Below, piece after piece: positions 1 through 10,577 of a stretch of 64,000 nt of DNA. Positions within the stretch are counted from its first letter, which is position 1. Every line of letters starts with the position of its first letter. The stretch is from positions 1-64,000 of the forward strand of contig JASBNA010000101.1 in NCBI GenBank assembly GCA_038087015.1, in the 5' to 3' direction. Made by a program: the position numbers and the translations under genes. The stretch is from Cerrena zonata. Lineage: Eukaryota; Basidiomycota; Agaricomycetes; Polyporales; Cerrenaceae. Below the pieces are notes generated by a model. The model did no database searches, had not been told where the DNA came from, and worked only from the letters and a program-made list of their open reading frames with translations.

Positions 1-195
1 GCGAGCCCTTTTAGTGTCATTATTAAATAACAGCCTCTCATTAAGATTGTGGTCGATGCAGACTGATATATAGAGTATCTTCCAGGTCCATTCCGTCATC
101 TGATCATAACAAATATGTTACATTAATCAGCCATACGAGAAATAAATATAGTGTAGGTAACGCAACGGCTCGGAGACTAAGGTGGAAATCTAATC

Positions 196-1673
196 TCACC
201 CGTACCACGGGGAGATTTCCAAAATACCCCGTTTGTTTGTTAGAGGTAATAGTTTCTTGATCTTTGGTCTAATTTCCCTCACGAGACGCCGCCGTTTTTG
301 AGGAGTATCTGTGGTCCATGCAGTGTTAATTAACTTGACATGGACTGCCTCTAATTTGTTAAACTTCTCCTCGGAGAGATCTGCGTCAATGCCGGCCAGC
401 TGCTTTTTGATATACTTCCTGTCATAGTAGACGATCAGGGTTATAGACTTCAGCTGAGTCGTGGCGACCTGAGAAAGAAGCTGACGACAGTTCAAACTGA
501 TTTCTGTGGTGGATGTGCGATCGCTGAGTAAGACGAGATCCTTGAGGTTCGTGAGACGCGAGATGTCTACGTTACACTCCACGACTATCCAAATAGTATC
601 AATGAGTACGAGGGTTAGAGATTTCATGTTCGAAAACACTCACAGAAATCACGGTACCATCCTACATGAAGTTGTAGATGCTCTAGCTTAGGTGATGCAC
701 CTAGATCGGATAACAATGTCGCAACAGATTTCAGATCGACTTGATACCCGAGGATCATGGTATGGAGACTTTGCGCGAGTGTCTTGGGAGAGATCCAGTC
801 GCGTAGGACGTTGAAGTAGAATAGTTTTCCCTCGGCATTTTTTGCATCAAATGATTGGAGGCTTGGAAGGGGATGAAGTAGTGGGTACTCCACAGGGCAG
901 TGGTTAAGGCTCGGGTCTTCAGATAAGCTCTCTGCTTCTGACGGCACAATAGGGGATGAAGGAGGATCAACTTTAGCAGGTATGAAGGACTTATCCACGA
1001 GAACACCAATGTTGGGACGTAAGAAATTCACGAAGGTGAAATCGACGTTCGTTAAGCGAGGGAACGCCCTCGCAATAGCAGCAAAGCTATTTGAGGACAT
1101 CTCGGACTGGTATACGCTCAGTATCTCCACAGACTTCAGCGTAGCTAGTCCAGGGATCCAGCGGGCAAATGCTTCACAGTCTTCCCTTCTTCGGCTAACA
1201 TGTGCGAATTGGTTCAACTCTATTTTCCTCAAGTTCGGGAGGGGAACGTCGAAGCAGAGAGGGAATTTATAGAGCCAGTTATCATGATCCTTCTCGACAT
1301 TATCGGGTTGTCTTTCGCCAAAAGGACGGAGAGGCTCTGTAACGCCGTGAAGTTTGATCTTGCGTATCCATGTTGCGATGTTTGGATCGTCCCGGACGAG
1401 TGAGATCAGTCCATTGAGGCGTTTGGGATTTAACACAGTGACTTCCCGAAAGAAATGTGGTCGAGCTGCCGCGTACCATCGTGAACAGACTTTTATGCAA
1501 TTGCGGATAACATGATATCCCACTGGACCAGACGAGACATTCGTATCATCCCAGAAGCAGTTAAGGATAAGGTCATGAAGCTCCAATGGGAGTAGTAACG
1601 GTTTCGCTGGTGAACGAATATTAGCAAGCCTGCTTCGAAGTACATTGATTCCACCCACTGGTTTGCTGTTCAC
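196..1673 (-). CDS. F-box-like / leucine-rich-repeat protein
   Basis: Two exons, complement(196..584, 644..1673), 472 aa. The 59-nt intron (585..643) has a GTGAGT donor, a CTAAC branch site and a TAG acceptor, and it restores phase, joining WYRDF to VECNVDISRL. The N-terminus (about residues 25-45, LLLPLELHDLILNCFW) resembles a degenerate F-box. The rest shows weak leucine-rich-repeat spacing (LEHLQL, LTNLKDLVLL, MKSLTLVLIDTIW). F-box/LRR proteins of this kind usually act as substrate receptors of SCF ubiquitin ligases and are strongly expanded in mushrooms. No substrate can be inferred. The start is the first ATG of the long exon; no upstream exon was seen. I infer the F-box from pattern only. 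Confidence 0.6.
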
Positions 1674-3298
1674 TAGTCGTGGGTGTGACCTTTATTGGGG
1701 ATTTGCATGCAATCTCTGGCAAGGGGGGCGAGTTAACCAGACTACTGTAGAGAGTTGGATTCAGAACCCCGGAATAAAATGATTGGGATAATACGTACCG
1801 ATCCTTGCACTCAGGTAAGTCGCTAGGTAGAAGTTCACTACTAACGAAATCAATCGATATGTTGCTCGGATATGCAAGGGTTGCCGTTACTTACGATTGA
1901 ATGTTTACTTGTTTATGGTGAGTTTCGACTGCTTTAGTACTAGGTTGCTCTTCTCCAGGAACATCAACTCTAAGAAAGGAGTATTCGTGACATTGTTTCA
2001 CCGCATCATTAAGGGAATTATTGCACGCACAGCAGTGTTCCTGAAACCGTACTGACTTGAATCGGTGTTATAGATATGCTGGTGTCAATCGTCCCCGGCT
2101 GATCACCAGGACCTATACATTCCGAACACTGCTTATCAGAACGCGAAGACGCATGATCTCTATAAACAATGAGTAAACATCACTTCCCAGATGAACAAAG
2201 TCGCAAACAACGCACGTAATAAAGGCCTTGGTCGTGTCAGAGGCTGAGGATCCATCGTGTGCATCATCGTTTGTATATGTCAAACGTGCACGCTTCACGG
2301 TACTGAAGATAGTAAAGGTCTATGGTGGCGAAAAGACGTCTAATATGATGTGGACATACAGCGACAGGTCAAGATCGGCCTCACTCGCTCGTCTCTTCAG
2401 AGAGGGGGGCGCAATAGTCAAGGGTAGCACACTTGTGGGTCTGATGCTGGAGGTTAACACGAGGCTGCATAGAATGGCACTTGTATGACAGATTACTGCT
2501 TGAACTCACACAGGTATTTCTTCACTCTGAGATCCCTTCGATTTGGCGTTGTCACTATGACAATCGGTAGTTGGCATTGTCCGTAGTATTCAAGCGTGTT
2601 CAAGTCCACAAGTGTATGTAATGCAGTAGTGGGATGGTCCTGAATCTGGTTTGAGAAGACGGTCAATACGCCACCAACTGTTGAGACAAGGGCCTTATTG
2701 TTATTTTCCAAACTCATCACATGGTCATAGCATCTTGGCTTGTGATGCCACCTACTCCGCAGTTAGACACTTGGGTATCAACCTCTCATTATTGAAGACT
2801 GTGGTCGATGTATTGCAGAACAGAGATACTCCGTATACACATATGGAACGAAGAATCTACATGGCCCGGCGGATAGTAAACCTATCGGACTCGGAAACAT
2901 CTTATCGGCGTCACTGGCAGCAGCCACCGACTCCGAGTCTGGATTTTGAATTCACTTTCAAGTTATATCCTGTCGCCTTTCTTGCCTCAGGTCTCAACCT
3001 GGGTCTCAACATCTCAAGCTTCAAATTTTGAAGCTCACCACCATGTTCATATACTGAGTAACACTCAAAAACAATGTCTTTGTCATCATCGATATGCACT
3101 GAGCATTGACCATCTTGTTGACAGCCCGGCCATTGCACTGCAGTACTGGACCATTGACAACAAACGTCTCCTTCTCAGGCTCTTTGTCCCGAGTAGAGTG
3201 TGCCTGCTATCTGATCCTGGCTCGATTTCACCGATAGTAGGGCCCCAAACAAGGTTTGTGCATTTGCCCATGCCAACCATTTAGCGTCCCTCGGACCA
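1674..3298. other. gene-poor interval with coding-like fragments
   Basis: No intact gene was found. Several short open stretches occur on both strands. On the minus strand, 2493..2720 reads like an isolated F-box/LRR-type fragment (VDLNTLEYYGQCQL), and 2911..3280 also looks weakly coding, but neither could be joined into a gene. A short sequence near 2790 resembles one near 40. This may be debris of a decayed F-box paralogue or element. Confidence 0.3.
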
Positions 3299-3306
3299 TA
3301 TAAAAG
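3299..3306 (+). promoter_or_regulatory. TATA-box-like element
   Basis: TATAAAAG lies 86 bp upstream of the zinc-finger gene's ATG (3385). It is followed by a pyrimidine-rich leader with CT/CA-rich stretches typical of fungal transcription starts. Confidence 0.45.
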
Positions 3307-3384
3307 CTCTTGCCACTAGGCATTGAATATTGAATACTCGACCACCCACACTCTCATACTCCACTGTCTCTCGAAATTTCGACA

Positions 3385-5078
3385 ATGTCGACCTTGACCG
3401 TACGCGAGGTAAGTATCAGGTAGGCATCAATGTATAAGTATATTCTCAACGAGTATTATCATAGGAACTTCAGGGTTTACCTGGAATTAGCCGTTGCCCT
3501 TACGAACAATGTGGCCTTGAGTTCGATGACTACGGTAAACTCTACGCCCATCTGTGGCACCATAAAGGAGTCACACTGCCGGTGATGATGGATATCGTGT
3601 ATGTAATTGCTCGCATACCTGACTCATCCTTTATATCTCTGTCACTCACATTCTGTTGGTCCCAGATATCACTCGTGTTCTTGGCCCGACTGCAGTGATA
3701 CGGGTATTGAAGGAGAGCAGCTGACGTTGTATCATATGATGTGCCAGTGAGAATTTCAGTGATATCTCTAAGTCTATACTCTGACATTGAGTACTTTCAT
3801 AGCGTTCGAGACCAGCGTTTTGTATGCCCACATCTTGTTAATTGGGAACCCGAGCACCGTGCGTTGTGTAAGCAGGTCTTTACAAACCAGAGATCTTTGG
3901 ATGACCATCGCAAAACAATCCATGGATACATTTATGAGCTCGGAAATCAAGCTGCACATCCTTGGATCGATGACCAGAGTGTTCCGTTGTCCGAAGCCAT
4001 CCTCGTCGGCCTTCCAGTGAATGCGATCGAAATCATTGACGGAGTCCAAGACGAGAATGTTGATGAAGAATCCGAAACTGAGAGTGACTCAGAAATCGAA
4101 GACGACAACGACGACGATGGTAACGAGCAGCAAGATGGTGCTCCTAATGTCCCTCTCATTCACGCACCGCAACCCACTCGTGCTATCGTTCCTCAACAAA
4201 ATATGGATGATCTAGGCCAGGATCCTATTCTCGCCGGAGACCATCAGGTTATGGATTACAATTACCGTCAATTCGAGAATTGGATGGACGTAGCACCTTA
4301 CCTCGGAGGAGAACCCTATGCTCATCCGCAGGCTTTCGATGTTGGGGCCGGTCACTTCGACAACCCTCAGGATGTCATTCCATTTTATGACTATCCACAT
4401 GATGAGGTCCCTCCTGTTCTCGGCGACAATGTAGCTGCTCCTCATCCGGTTGTTCAGGACTTTGGTTTTGCCTATGCTGGTGAACTTGCCGCTGGCGGCG
4501 TGGGCGATGTAGACGGAGTCGGATTCCTCCAACAGGCTCCGCAAATTGATAATCTACCTATTGACGTCATTGGAAACCAGAATATGCTGGCTTATGTTGA
4601 TCAAGCAGTTGACAATGCTGCCGGCGAGATCCTACCGCAACCCTTTGATATTCCACTTATCAATCCAGGCCCCATCGAGGACAATTTCTTTGATGATCAA
4701 CAGCTTGGACCTCTTGCTGTCGCTCCGTACCCTCTAGATCTAGAGAACATTCAAGAGCCAGCACCTACTGGACCTAACGTGCCGATGATACAACGTAACG
4801 GGAACATCTTCGTCCCATCTAGTAACCCCGCTCCTTGTTCCACTGCGGTAGCTATGCTTGCTTTGGGTCAGCCGAACATGGGTCTGCAAACGTTACGTGT
4901 AGGCCAAGCTGTATATGTCCTGCTGCGACTCGAAGGTGTGAATGACCCTTCGCAGGGACTGCCATTTGAATTAGATCCTAATACTGGTAACTACGCTCGT
5001 CGCCAAGACCGGCCTGGTGTGACGGCACAGATCGTTGGAGCTAATTTTGCCAACGACAATGTCGGATTTCAGGTTTGA
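3385..5078 (+). CDS. C2H2 zinc-finger protein with long acidic/Asn-Pro-rich tail
   Basis: Four exons, join(3385..3408, 3465..3598, 3666..3746, 3803..5078), 504 aa; all phases agree and the introns are 56, 67 and 56 nt. Three zinc-finger-like units lie within about the first 120 residues: CPYEQCGLEF..HLWHH, CSWPDC..YHMMCH, and an irregular CPHLVNWEPEHRALC..HRKTIH with a long insertion. An acidic run rich in D/E/S follows (residues about 150-180), then a long low-complexity Pro/Asn/Asp-rich tail of about 320 residues. It probably acts in the nucleus on DNA or RNA, with the tail as an activation-like region. No named family is recognised. Confidence 0.8.
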
Positions 5079-6152
5079 ATATTTCGGCTTCATAGCGCAA
5101 CTTCTCATCGCACTCGATATGGACTTGGACCGCTAACACTTTCCTTCACCCGTTATCATTTCTCCTGCTTCTCCTCATTATGTACTCACCAAGGATCTGT
5201 AAATTATACGTCTCGTTACAGTTATATAACAAATATACCTGTATTTTATTCACAATGTCGTTCCAAGGAATATGAGATCATTCACTAGCCACCTATTGAC
5301 GGGATCGTGGACATGCAATGATTACTGTCTTGTTCAAGTTTCCCATATTGGTCACACGGTCTTCTCATCCAAGCGGACCCTTCAAAAACCATCAGGCCAG
5401 ATACCAAGCAGCAAAAATACGATGCGTTGTACTCAGTGGAAGCAAGAGAAGCCATCCGACCAAATTTGGGCTTTGACGTGGACGGTTCGAGTTCTCCCAG
5501 TTCATTCATTTGTAAATAACTAGAGAGAAAGACACCTGGTCTACTTATGAAATCACATAATTTGCGGGAGAAATGGGATACTGGCCCAAACATGGATTGT
5601 AGATGCAATCAGAACCGATACACTAGCCTACGAGAAAAAGAAAAGAAAGAGACCAGTACAACGAGCAGGAAGAGAAAGACGACGTAGGGAATCGTGAACT
5701 CGGAAGGAAAAAGGGCCAAAAGAAAGGAAAACGCAAAGTCATGGAATAGTAACAACCATATGCAAATAGAGGTTCATCAAATTGAGGAGTAATGAAAGAA
5801 CGAGCAAGAAGACAGGGCGAAGAAGAACTAGAGCAGTCAGAAGCAGTCATAACGAGGATATAGGAAAGGCAATCGACGGATGGGCGTTTGTACGTATATA
5901 TATGCGGCTGTATGGGTGAATGTATGTATAGGTGAGAGAGGCAGGTGTGGGAGAGATGTGTCTGTATGTATGTACGAGATAAGTGTATGCAAGAGGAACA
6001 AGACATGATGGAGCAGTGTGGGAAAGGTAGCGCAGAGACTCAGAGAGATAGACAACAAACAACAGGTGTGGCGTGACGATATTGGCGTTAAGAAGAGAAA
6101 ACAGAAAAGGAATACTGAATAACAACAGTAGGAGCAACGGCAGCAAGTCAAA
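5079..6152. other. convergent intergenic region
   Basis: This lies between the ends of the plus-strand zinc-finger gene and the minus-strand Btz gene. The segment from about 5620 to 6150 is purine-rich on the plus strand with TATG/GTAT simple-repeat character near 5890-5980. The apparent minus-strand ORFs there are pyrimidine-biased low complexity, consistent with the Btz gene's 3' UTR. No gene seen. Confidence 0.5.
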
Positions 6153-8855
6153 TTAATAATAGAGAATAGGTTGAGATTGTCCACGATGGTGGTGATGATC
6201 CGCAGGATACATCTCGTATTGCATGACGGGAGGCTGGGGGAGGTAAGGATTGTAACCGTACTGTTCTGGATAGTAGTACGGCTGGGCATAAGGGTTGTAA
6301 GGCATCATGGGAGGTGGCGAAGTAGCCTGAATCAACTCTCCTTCCTGTTCTTGACGAGGTTCAGCATCGGTAGCTTCTCCGTTAGCTTCGGAATGTTGAG
6401 CGATATAGGAAGGTTCCTGTTCGTCTTCACCCTGGAGATCGTCGGATTCGACAACGGACGTCCTCAAGCCAGAAGGACGGGGTTGATGTTTTATTGATAG
6501 CCCCTTGCCATCGGGTGCACGGATCTCAACGCGACTGCTCTGTCGGGCAGGAGTGAAGATAGGGACGCCAGATGATGGATCAATGAAGCTATTGACCGGT
6601 GGAGTATGAGGCTGAGGAAGGAATTCTGGAGAGCTGATAGAGGAAGGATGATGCATGTGACCTGGTACGAAAGGAACGCCACCGTTGGATGGATGATGCA
6701 TATGGCCATGCATCATAGGTCGAGGGTCGTACATGACCGGAGGGGGAGTCGGTTGATGAAGGTAAACGGGACGACCAGTGGCGACTTCGTAGGGATAGCC
6801 GTGGTGGCTCATCGCAACGCCAGGAGGAAGGGGAGGAGCATATGGGTATGGGGAGCCATTGAAAGGAGGAGACGCTTGTGGGACAGGAGAGAAGGAAGTC
6901 TGGATAGGTGGAAGGCTTGGAGGAGCAGGACGAAAGTCTGGTTCTGGAGCTTCGATGACAGCTTCTTCCACTTCGGAAGTAGGTTGAGGATTGCGTAAGA
7001 CAGTCTCCTCGATCGTTGCACTGACATCTGAAGATTCGACAGGTGGCTTGACCACGATAGTCTCGAGCTGTTGCTGGGTTTCCAAATCAGGGAGGAAAGA
7101 AATAGACCTGCTATGTGATCGTGAGAAGGATGGACGGTGTTGAGTGATGACCACAGGCTTCTTGTCGCCTTCGACGGACTGGGAGATCTCGATGGGAACA
7201 TGTTGTGGTCCAGCATGAGGTCTAACGGTGAACACCTCTTCGAGAGACAATTCTTCTGCTGTCGGCTTGGACACCTTATCAGCTTCGTCAACAATAGGTT
7301 CTTTAGCCGCTGCTTCCACTCCCTTCGCTTGTGGTCGAGGAATTCGCACTGTGAAGACTCGATCCGATCTCTCACTGCTAGCACCGACGCTGGCAGTATC
7401 AGTGTCTGCAATTGATGGCTTTGCAGAATGCGTCTTTGGAGGTGCTCTAATGACCTGTGGATTACCACCGGGAAGCTTAATACGCAAACCAGGACCTTGC
7501 CCAGGGCGCGGCTTCAAAGCAGGATCGAAGTAGAGGAACGAGTCGTGCTGCTGTGTGAAAGGCTTCTCGGGTTTCATAGTGTACCAAACACGTCCTGGAG
7601 GTAAGACGAAAGGACGGCCACGAGGCGAGGCCACTCCACCTCCGCGAATAAAGCCACCACGTCCAGCGAAGCCACCACGACCCCTAAAAGGGAAACCACG
7701 CTGTGAAGAGTTACTAGGATGAGGTGAACCTTGCTGATGCCTGCTTTCAGAGCGCTCCCGGCGTTCCGAATCAGCACGTTGTTGAAAATCAGCACGACGG
7801 CGTTCTTCCTTCTTCTTCATTTCCTCAAATCCATCATGTGTCCAAGTGCGCTCGATAGGAGGAATTTCTTGGTCCGCAGGAGCAGCAATTACTCCCACCG
7901 CGTCGTCTCCCTCCGTTGGGGGAGGACGACCACCGAAGAAACCTCCCCTACCGCCACGACCTCTGGGGGGGAATACCCTCCCACGACCACGAGATTGCCA
8001 ACGACCACGCCACCAGCCACTCAAGCTACGCAAATCCTTGTCCAGAAGTCGGTCATCATGACCCCAGAACTCACCGACTTTAGGTACAAATGAGGGATCG
8101 GATTCGAGGCGTTGCTGGTAAGCTTGTCGTGAGGTTTGACCTTTGGAGCGGAGCGATGGACGTCCCTCTCTGGACGGAGGTCTGGATGTGGAAGGTACTG
8201 TGTCATTTATCGCACCTGCAGGCTGATCGTCGTCAATTCGAGGTTCCTCATTAGACTCAGATGCAACGTGAGGCTGAGACGGCTCAACATTGTGACTTTG
8301 TGGCGCCTTCTTGGACGCCTTCTGCTTGCGGGAACGAGGTTCAGGTGCTACAGAATGACTGATGGCATGTCCATTTAGGTCAGCAAAGTCAATAACAGGT
8401 AGGTCTGTAGCCCCGTTGGCGTTCTCATCTGCAACCATTTGAGCCCAATCTGTCGTAGCGATGAAGGGGCCTGCTGCACCATTTTCCAGAGGTGCAGCTT
8501 TTGAAGCAGATGCGTGAAGGGGAGGGGGGCTTTGGGTTGTAGTAGGGGTTACGACCTCAGAACGAGTGGCATGATTGTCTTCCTCAGAGTCAGATTCCGC
8601 ATCGGAGTCGGATGATACAACAGAAGAATCGTCGTCTGTATCAGAATCGGACCTAGCCTCTCGCTCAATTTCGTCATCGCTATGGATCCCATCCTTTGCC
8701 CTACCCCTGCGCCTCGTAATTCGAGTCTTCTTGGGACGAGAGTGCCCGTTGGGAGCCTTCTCCTTTGTCTTGAGACTTTTTGCGGTGGAAGGGGAAGTGA
8801 TTGCGGCAGGCATAAGGGGTATCTGAGGGACAATGGACTGAGTTGAAGAGTGCAT
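6153..8855 (-). CDS. Btz-domain protein (CASC3/Barentsz-like, exon junction complex)
   Basis: Single exon, 900 aa. The diagnostic Btz (SELOR) elements are FVPKVGEFWGHDDR followed by LSGWWRGRW at about residues 250-285, and RTWTHDGFEEM at about residues 335-345. In CASC3/Barentsz these segments wrap eIF4A3 and hold the exon junction complex on spliced mRNA. The flanks are disordered: an acidic Ser/Asp run (about residues 60-95), RGRG/RGG boxes (RNA-binding type), and a Pro/Tyr/His-rich C-terminus. Such a factor fits a genome with many short introns. The start ATG precedes a Ser/Thr-rich leader; the upstream GC-rich stretch looks like 5' UTR. The family call is good; the exact role in this fungus is inference. 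Confidence 0.85.
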   Translation of the reverse strand: MHSSTQSIVPQIPLMPAAITSPSTAKSLKTKEKAPNGHSRPKKTRITRRRGRAKDGIHSDDEIEREARSDSDTDDDSSVVSSDSDAESDSEEDNHATRSEVVTPTTTQSPPPLHASASKAAPLENGAAGPFIATTDWAQMVADENANGATDLPVIDFADLNGHAISHSVAPEPRSRKQKASKKAPQSHNVEPSQPHVASESNEEPRIDDDQPAGAINDTVPSTSRPPSREGRPSLRSKGQTSRQAYQQRLESDPSFVPKVGEFWGHDDRLLDKDLRSLSGWWRGRWQSRGRGRVFPPRGRGGRGGFFGGRPPPTEGDDAVGVIAAPADQEIPPIERTWTHDGFEEMKKKEERRRADFQQRADSERRERSESRHQQGSPHPSNSSQRGFPFRGRGGFAGRGGFIRGGGVASPRGRPFVLPPGRVWYTMKPEKPFTQQHDSFLYFDPALKPRPGQGPGLRIKLPGGNPQVIRAPPKTHSAKPSIADTDTASVGASSERSDRVFTVRIPRPQAKGVEAAAKEPIVDEADKVSKPTAEELSLEEVFTVRPHAGPQHVPIEISQSVEGDKKPVVITQHRPSFSRSHSRSISFLPDLETQQQLETIVVKPPVESSDVSATIEETVLRNPQPTSEVEEAVIEAPEPDFRPAPPSLPPIQTSFSPVPQASPPFNGSPYPYAPPLPPGVAMSHHGYPYEVATGRPVYLHQPTPPPVMYDPRPMMHGHMHHPSNGGVPFVPGHMHHPSSISSPEFLPQPHTPPVNSFIDPSSGVPIFTPARQSSRVEIRAPDGKGLSIKHQPRPSGLRTSVVESDDLQGEDEQEPSYIAQHSEANGEATDAEPRQEQEGELIQATSPPPMMPYNPYAQPYYYPEQYGYNPYLPQPPVMQYEMYPADHHHHRGQSQPILYY

Positions 8856-9612
8856 GTGAGCAGATAGACTAAGCGGAGAATCAAATGGATGAACTGACTC
8901 GGTGTGAAAGTATTAGAGATAATTGGTATCGGAACTTGGGGACAACGGGGGATAAAGAGAGAGCAGAAGAAGGTAGGTAGTGGTGGGAGGCGGAAAAGGG
9001 CCGTTGAGGATGCCAGTGGCGACGAGGAAAGAGAGAGTGACGATGAGAGAAAACGGCCCCGTCGGTTACGTAAGCAGCCCAACTGCGCACGACTCATTTC
9101 GTCGCTTCCGCCACCCTGTCCTTCCCAGCCTCTCGCCTTGTTCTGCTTCCCCTCTCTGTTTCCCTTTGCGAGTTCCGTATTGTATTCCAACTCACATCCA
9201 AGACACTGCTTTACCCTTGTCTTGAGACACCAAGTCTCACTTGAGTTATTCTGACATCTCAGTTTGTCCAATGTAACAAACTAGCTGGCAACGTGTCCAC
9301 CCTCCAATTCTAACTCAGAATCTGCTTCCGCTGGTGCTTGTCTGGGCCATATCGCTTACAGTTTCCAAACACAGCTTGCAAAGCCAACGCACCCTCCTCG
9401 GGATCAAGCGCAACTCAAAACTTTATCATCTCAGAACATCCGTGTTTGCTATCGAGGCACCTCGGCCAATGTTCCACAGTCTTCTTTCCTTGGCAGTCTA
9501 TCGGTCTCAATCCCAGAGTTGTACAATGTTGCAGATAGCCATCGGCACCTTCTGGTGAATCCAAGACATTGTTGCAAGTTTCGAAGTTATGCATGAACAA
9601 TGAATGCAATAT
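8856..9612. other. intergenic: 5' region of the Btz gene and 3' flank of PSF2
   Basis: The part from 8856 to about 9280 is a likely leader/promoter of the minus-strand Btz gene. The remainder is downstream sequence of the minus-strand PSF2 gene. Short ORFs on both strands have no coding character. Confidence 0.45.
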
Positions 9613-10338
9613 CTATTGAGGTAACTGCCGTTCTGGATCTTTCACCAACTGTGTAAGCACACCCATGGCTCTGATGAAGACCGGCCGAATCTCGTTGATC
9701 TCCATAGAGCATAGGTTCGGCAGCTTTATTTTATGTGATTAAGATGTACATACCAAAGTTGAAATTCATTGTACTTACACTAAGTTCACTGTGATCTATT
9801 TTTGAGAGACCCTCTCGACTTTTTGCTTGTCGAGCTTCTTGTATATCTTTCAGCAGAGAGCGTAATTTCTCTGGATTTTCGATATCCTCAAAAGCCCTGG
9901 AAGATTATATTCAGTCTGTTGATTTACTGAAGTAAGTCTATGTACATACACATCCAACAAGACTTTTGCTATCTCAGCAAACCGGAATGGTAGTTGACTG
10001 AACTCAGGCATTGTAGTCTCCCGCGTAAGACGATCCTGAAGGAAATCAGTGTTCAGCCAATCTGGCGGAACGACATGACATTTCTTCTTTAGTTTAAGGT
10101 TAACTGCCATCCATATTGGCACTTTGCATTTCGCTGGAGGTCTGAGTGGGCCAAATGCGCCCTAGACGAATTCATCAGAGGTCGAGTAGTATGATCGATG
10201 TAGGAAGTTGCAAAGTACAGAGATGAATGCGGTTCGCTCCATTGCGACTAGAGGTATGATTTCGATGAGTTGTTCACATGCTATTAGTTCAAGCTCTGGA
10301 GGAGTCACAGAAAGACGAAGAGATGGAGGTAGTGCCAT
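9613..10338 (-). CDS. PSF2: DNA replication complex GINS subunit PSF2
   Basis: Four exons, complement(9613..9723, 9779..9896, 9950..10161, 10219..10338), 186 aa; introns are 55, 53 and 57 nt. The sequence follows PSF2 throughout: MALPPSLRLSVTPPELELIA at the start, then GAFGPLRPPAKCKVPIWMA, VVPPDWLNTDFLQDRL, LPFRFAEIAKVLLDVA, LRSLLKDIQEARQAKSREGL, and the C-terminal LPNLCSMEINEIRPVFIRAM. Length matches the family (about 185-215 aa). PSF2 is one of four GINS subunits that join Cdc45 and MCM2-7 to form the replicative helicase. It is divergent from the haspin kinase gene through a 239-bp promoter carrying MCB boxes. Confidence 0.96.
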
Positions 10339-10577
10339 TATGAAGGGAAACAGTATAGTAACCTCTTTACACGCGTCGTCAATGAGAACGCGTTAACGCG
10401 GTTCTTACGTAAGACACACGATCACGTTTCTGCAACTTGAAACACGTTCCTTTCCACGGTTTGGTCAAGTGCATAGTAACTTCAAGTTGGTAAGTACACG
10501 CATATATCACTACTCACACTATTCTGTCTAGATCTTTACTTGTTTTCTGCACATAGAGCGCCACTAGCAGCTCTATC
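10339..10577. promoter_or_regulatory. bidirectional promoter PSF2/haspin with MCB cell-cycle boxes
   Basis: The 239 bp between the two start codons hold two ACGCGT motifs (10371-10376 and 10388-10393) and a third ACGCG core (10396-10400) inside 30 bp. ACGCGT is the MluI cell-cycle box bound by MBF/DSC1-type factors at G1/S genes in fungi. A GT/AC-rich stretch and pyrimidine-rich leader precede the haspin ATG. Confidence 0.6.

Noticed and set aside
5623..6289. Several Ser/Leu/Tyr-rich minus-strand ORFs
   Set aside because: Simple-repeat-like, pyrimidine-biased, in the 3' flank of the Btz gene.
8549..9271. 240-aa minus-strand ORF overlapping the start of the Btz gene
   Set aside because: Different frame from the Btz protein, pyrimidine-rich leader composition; a shadow of the 5' end.
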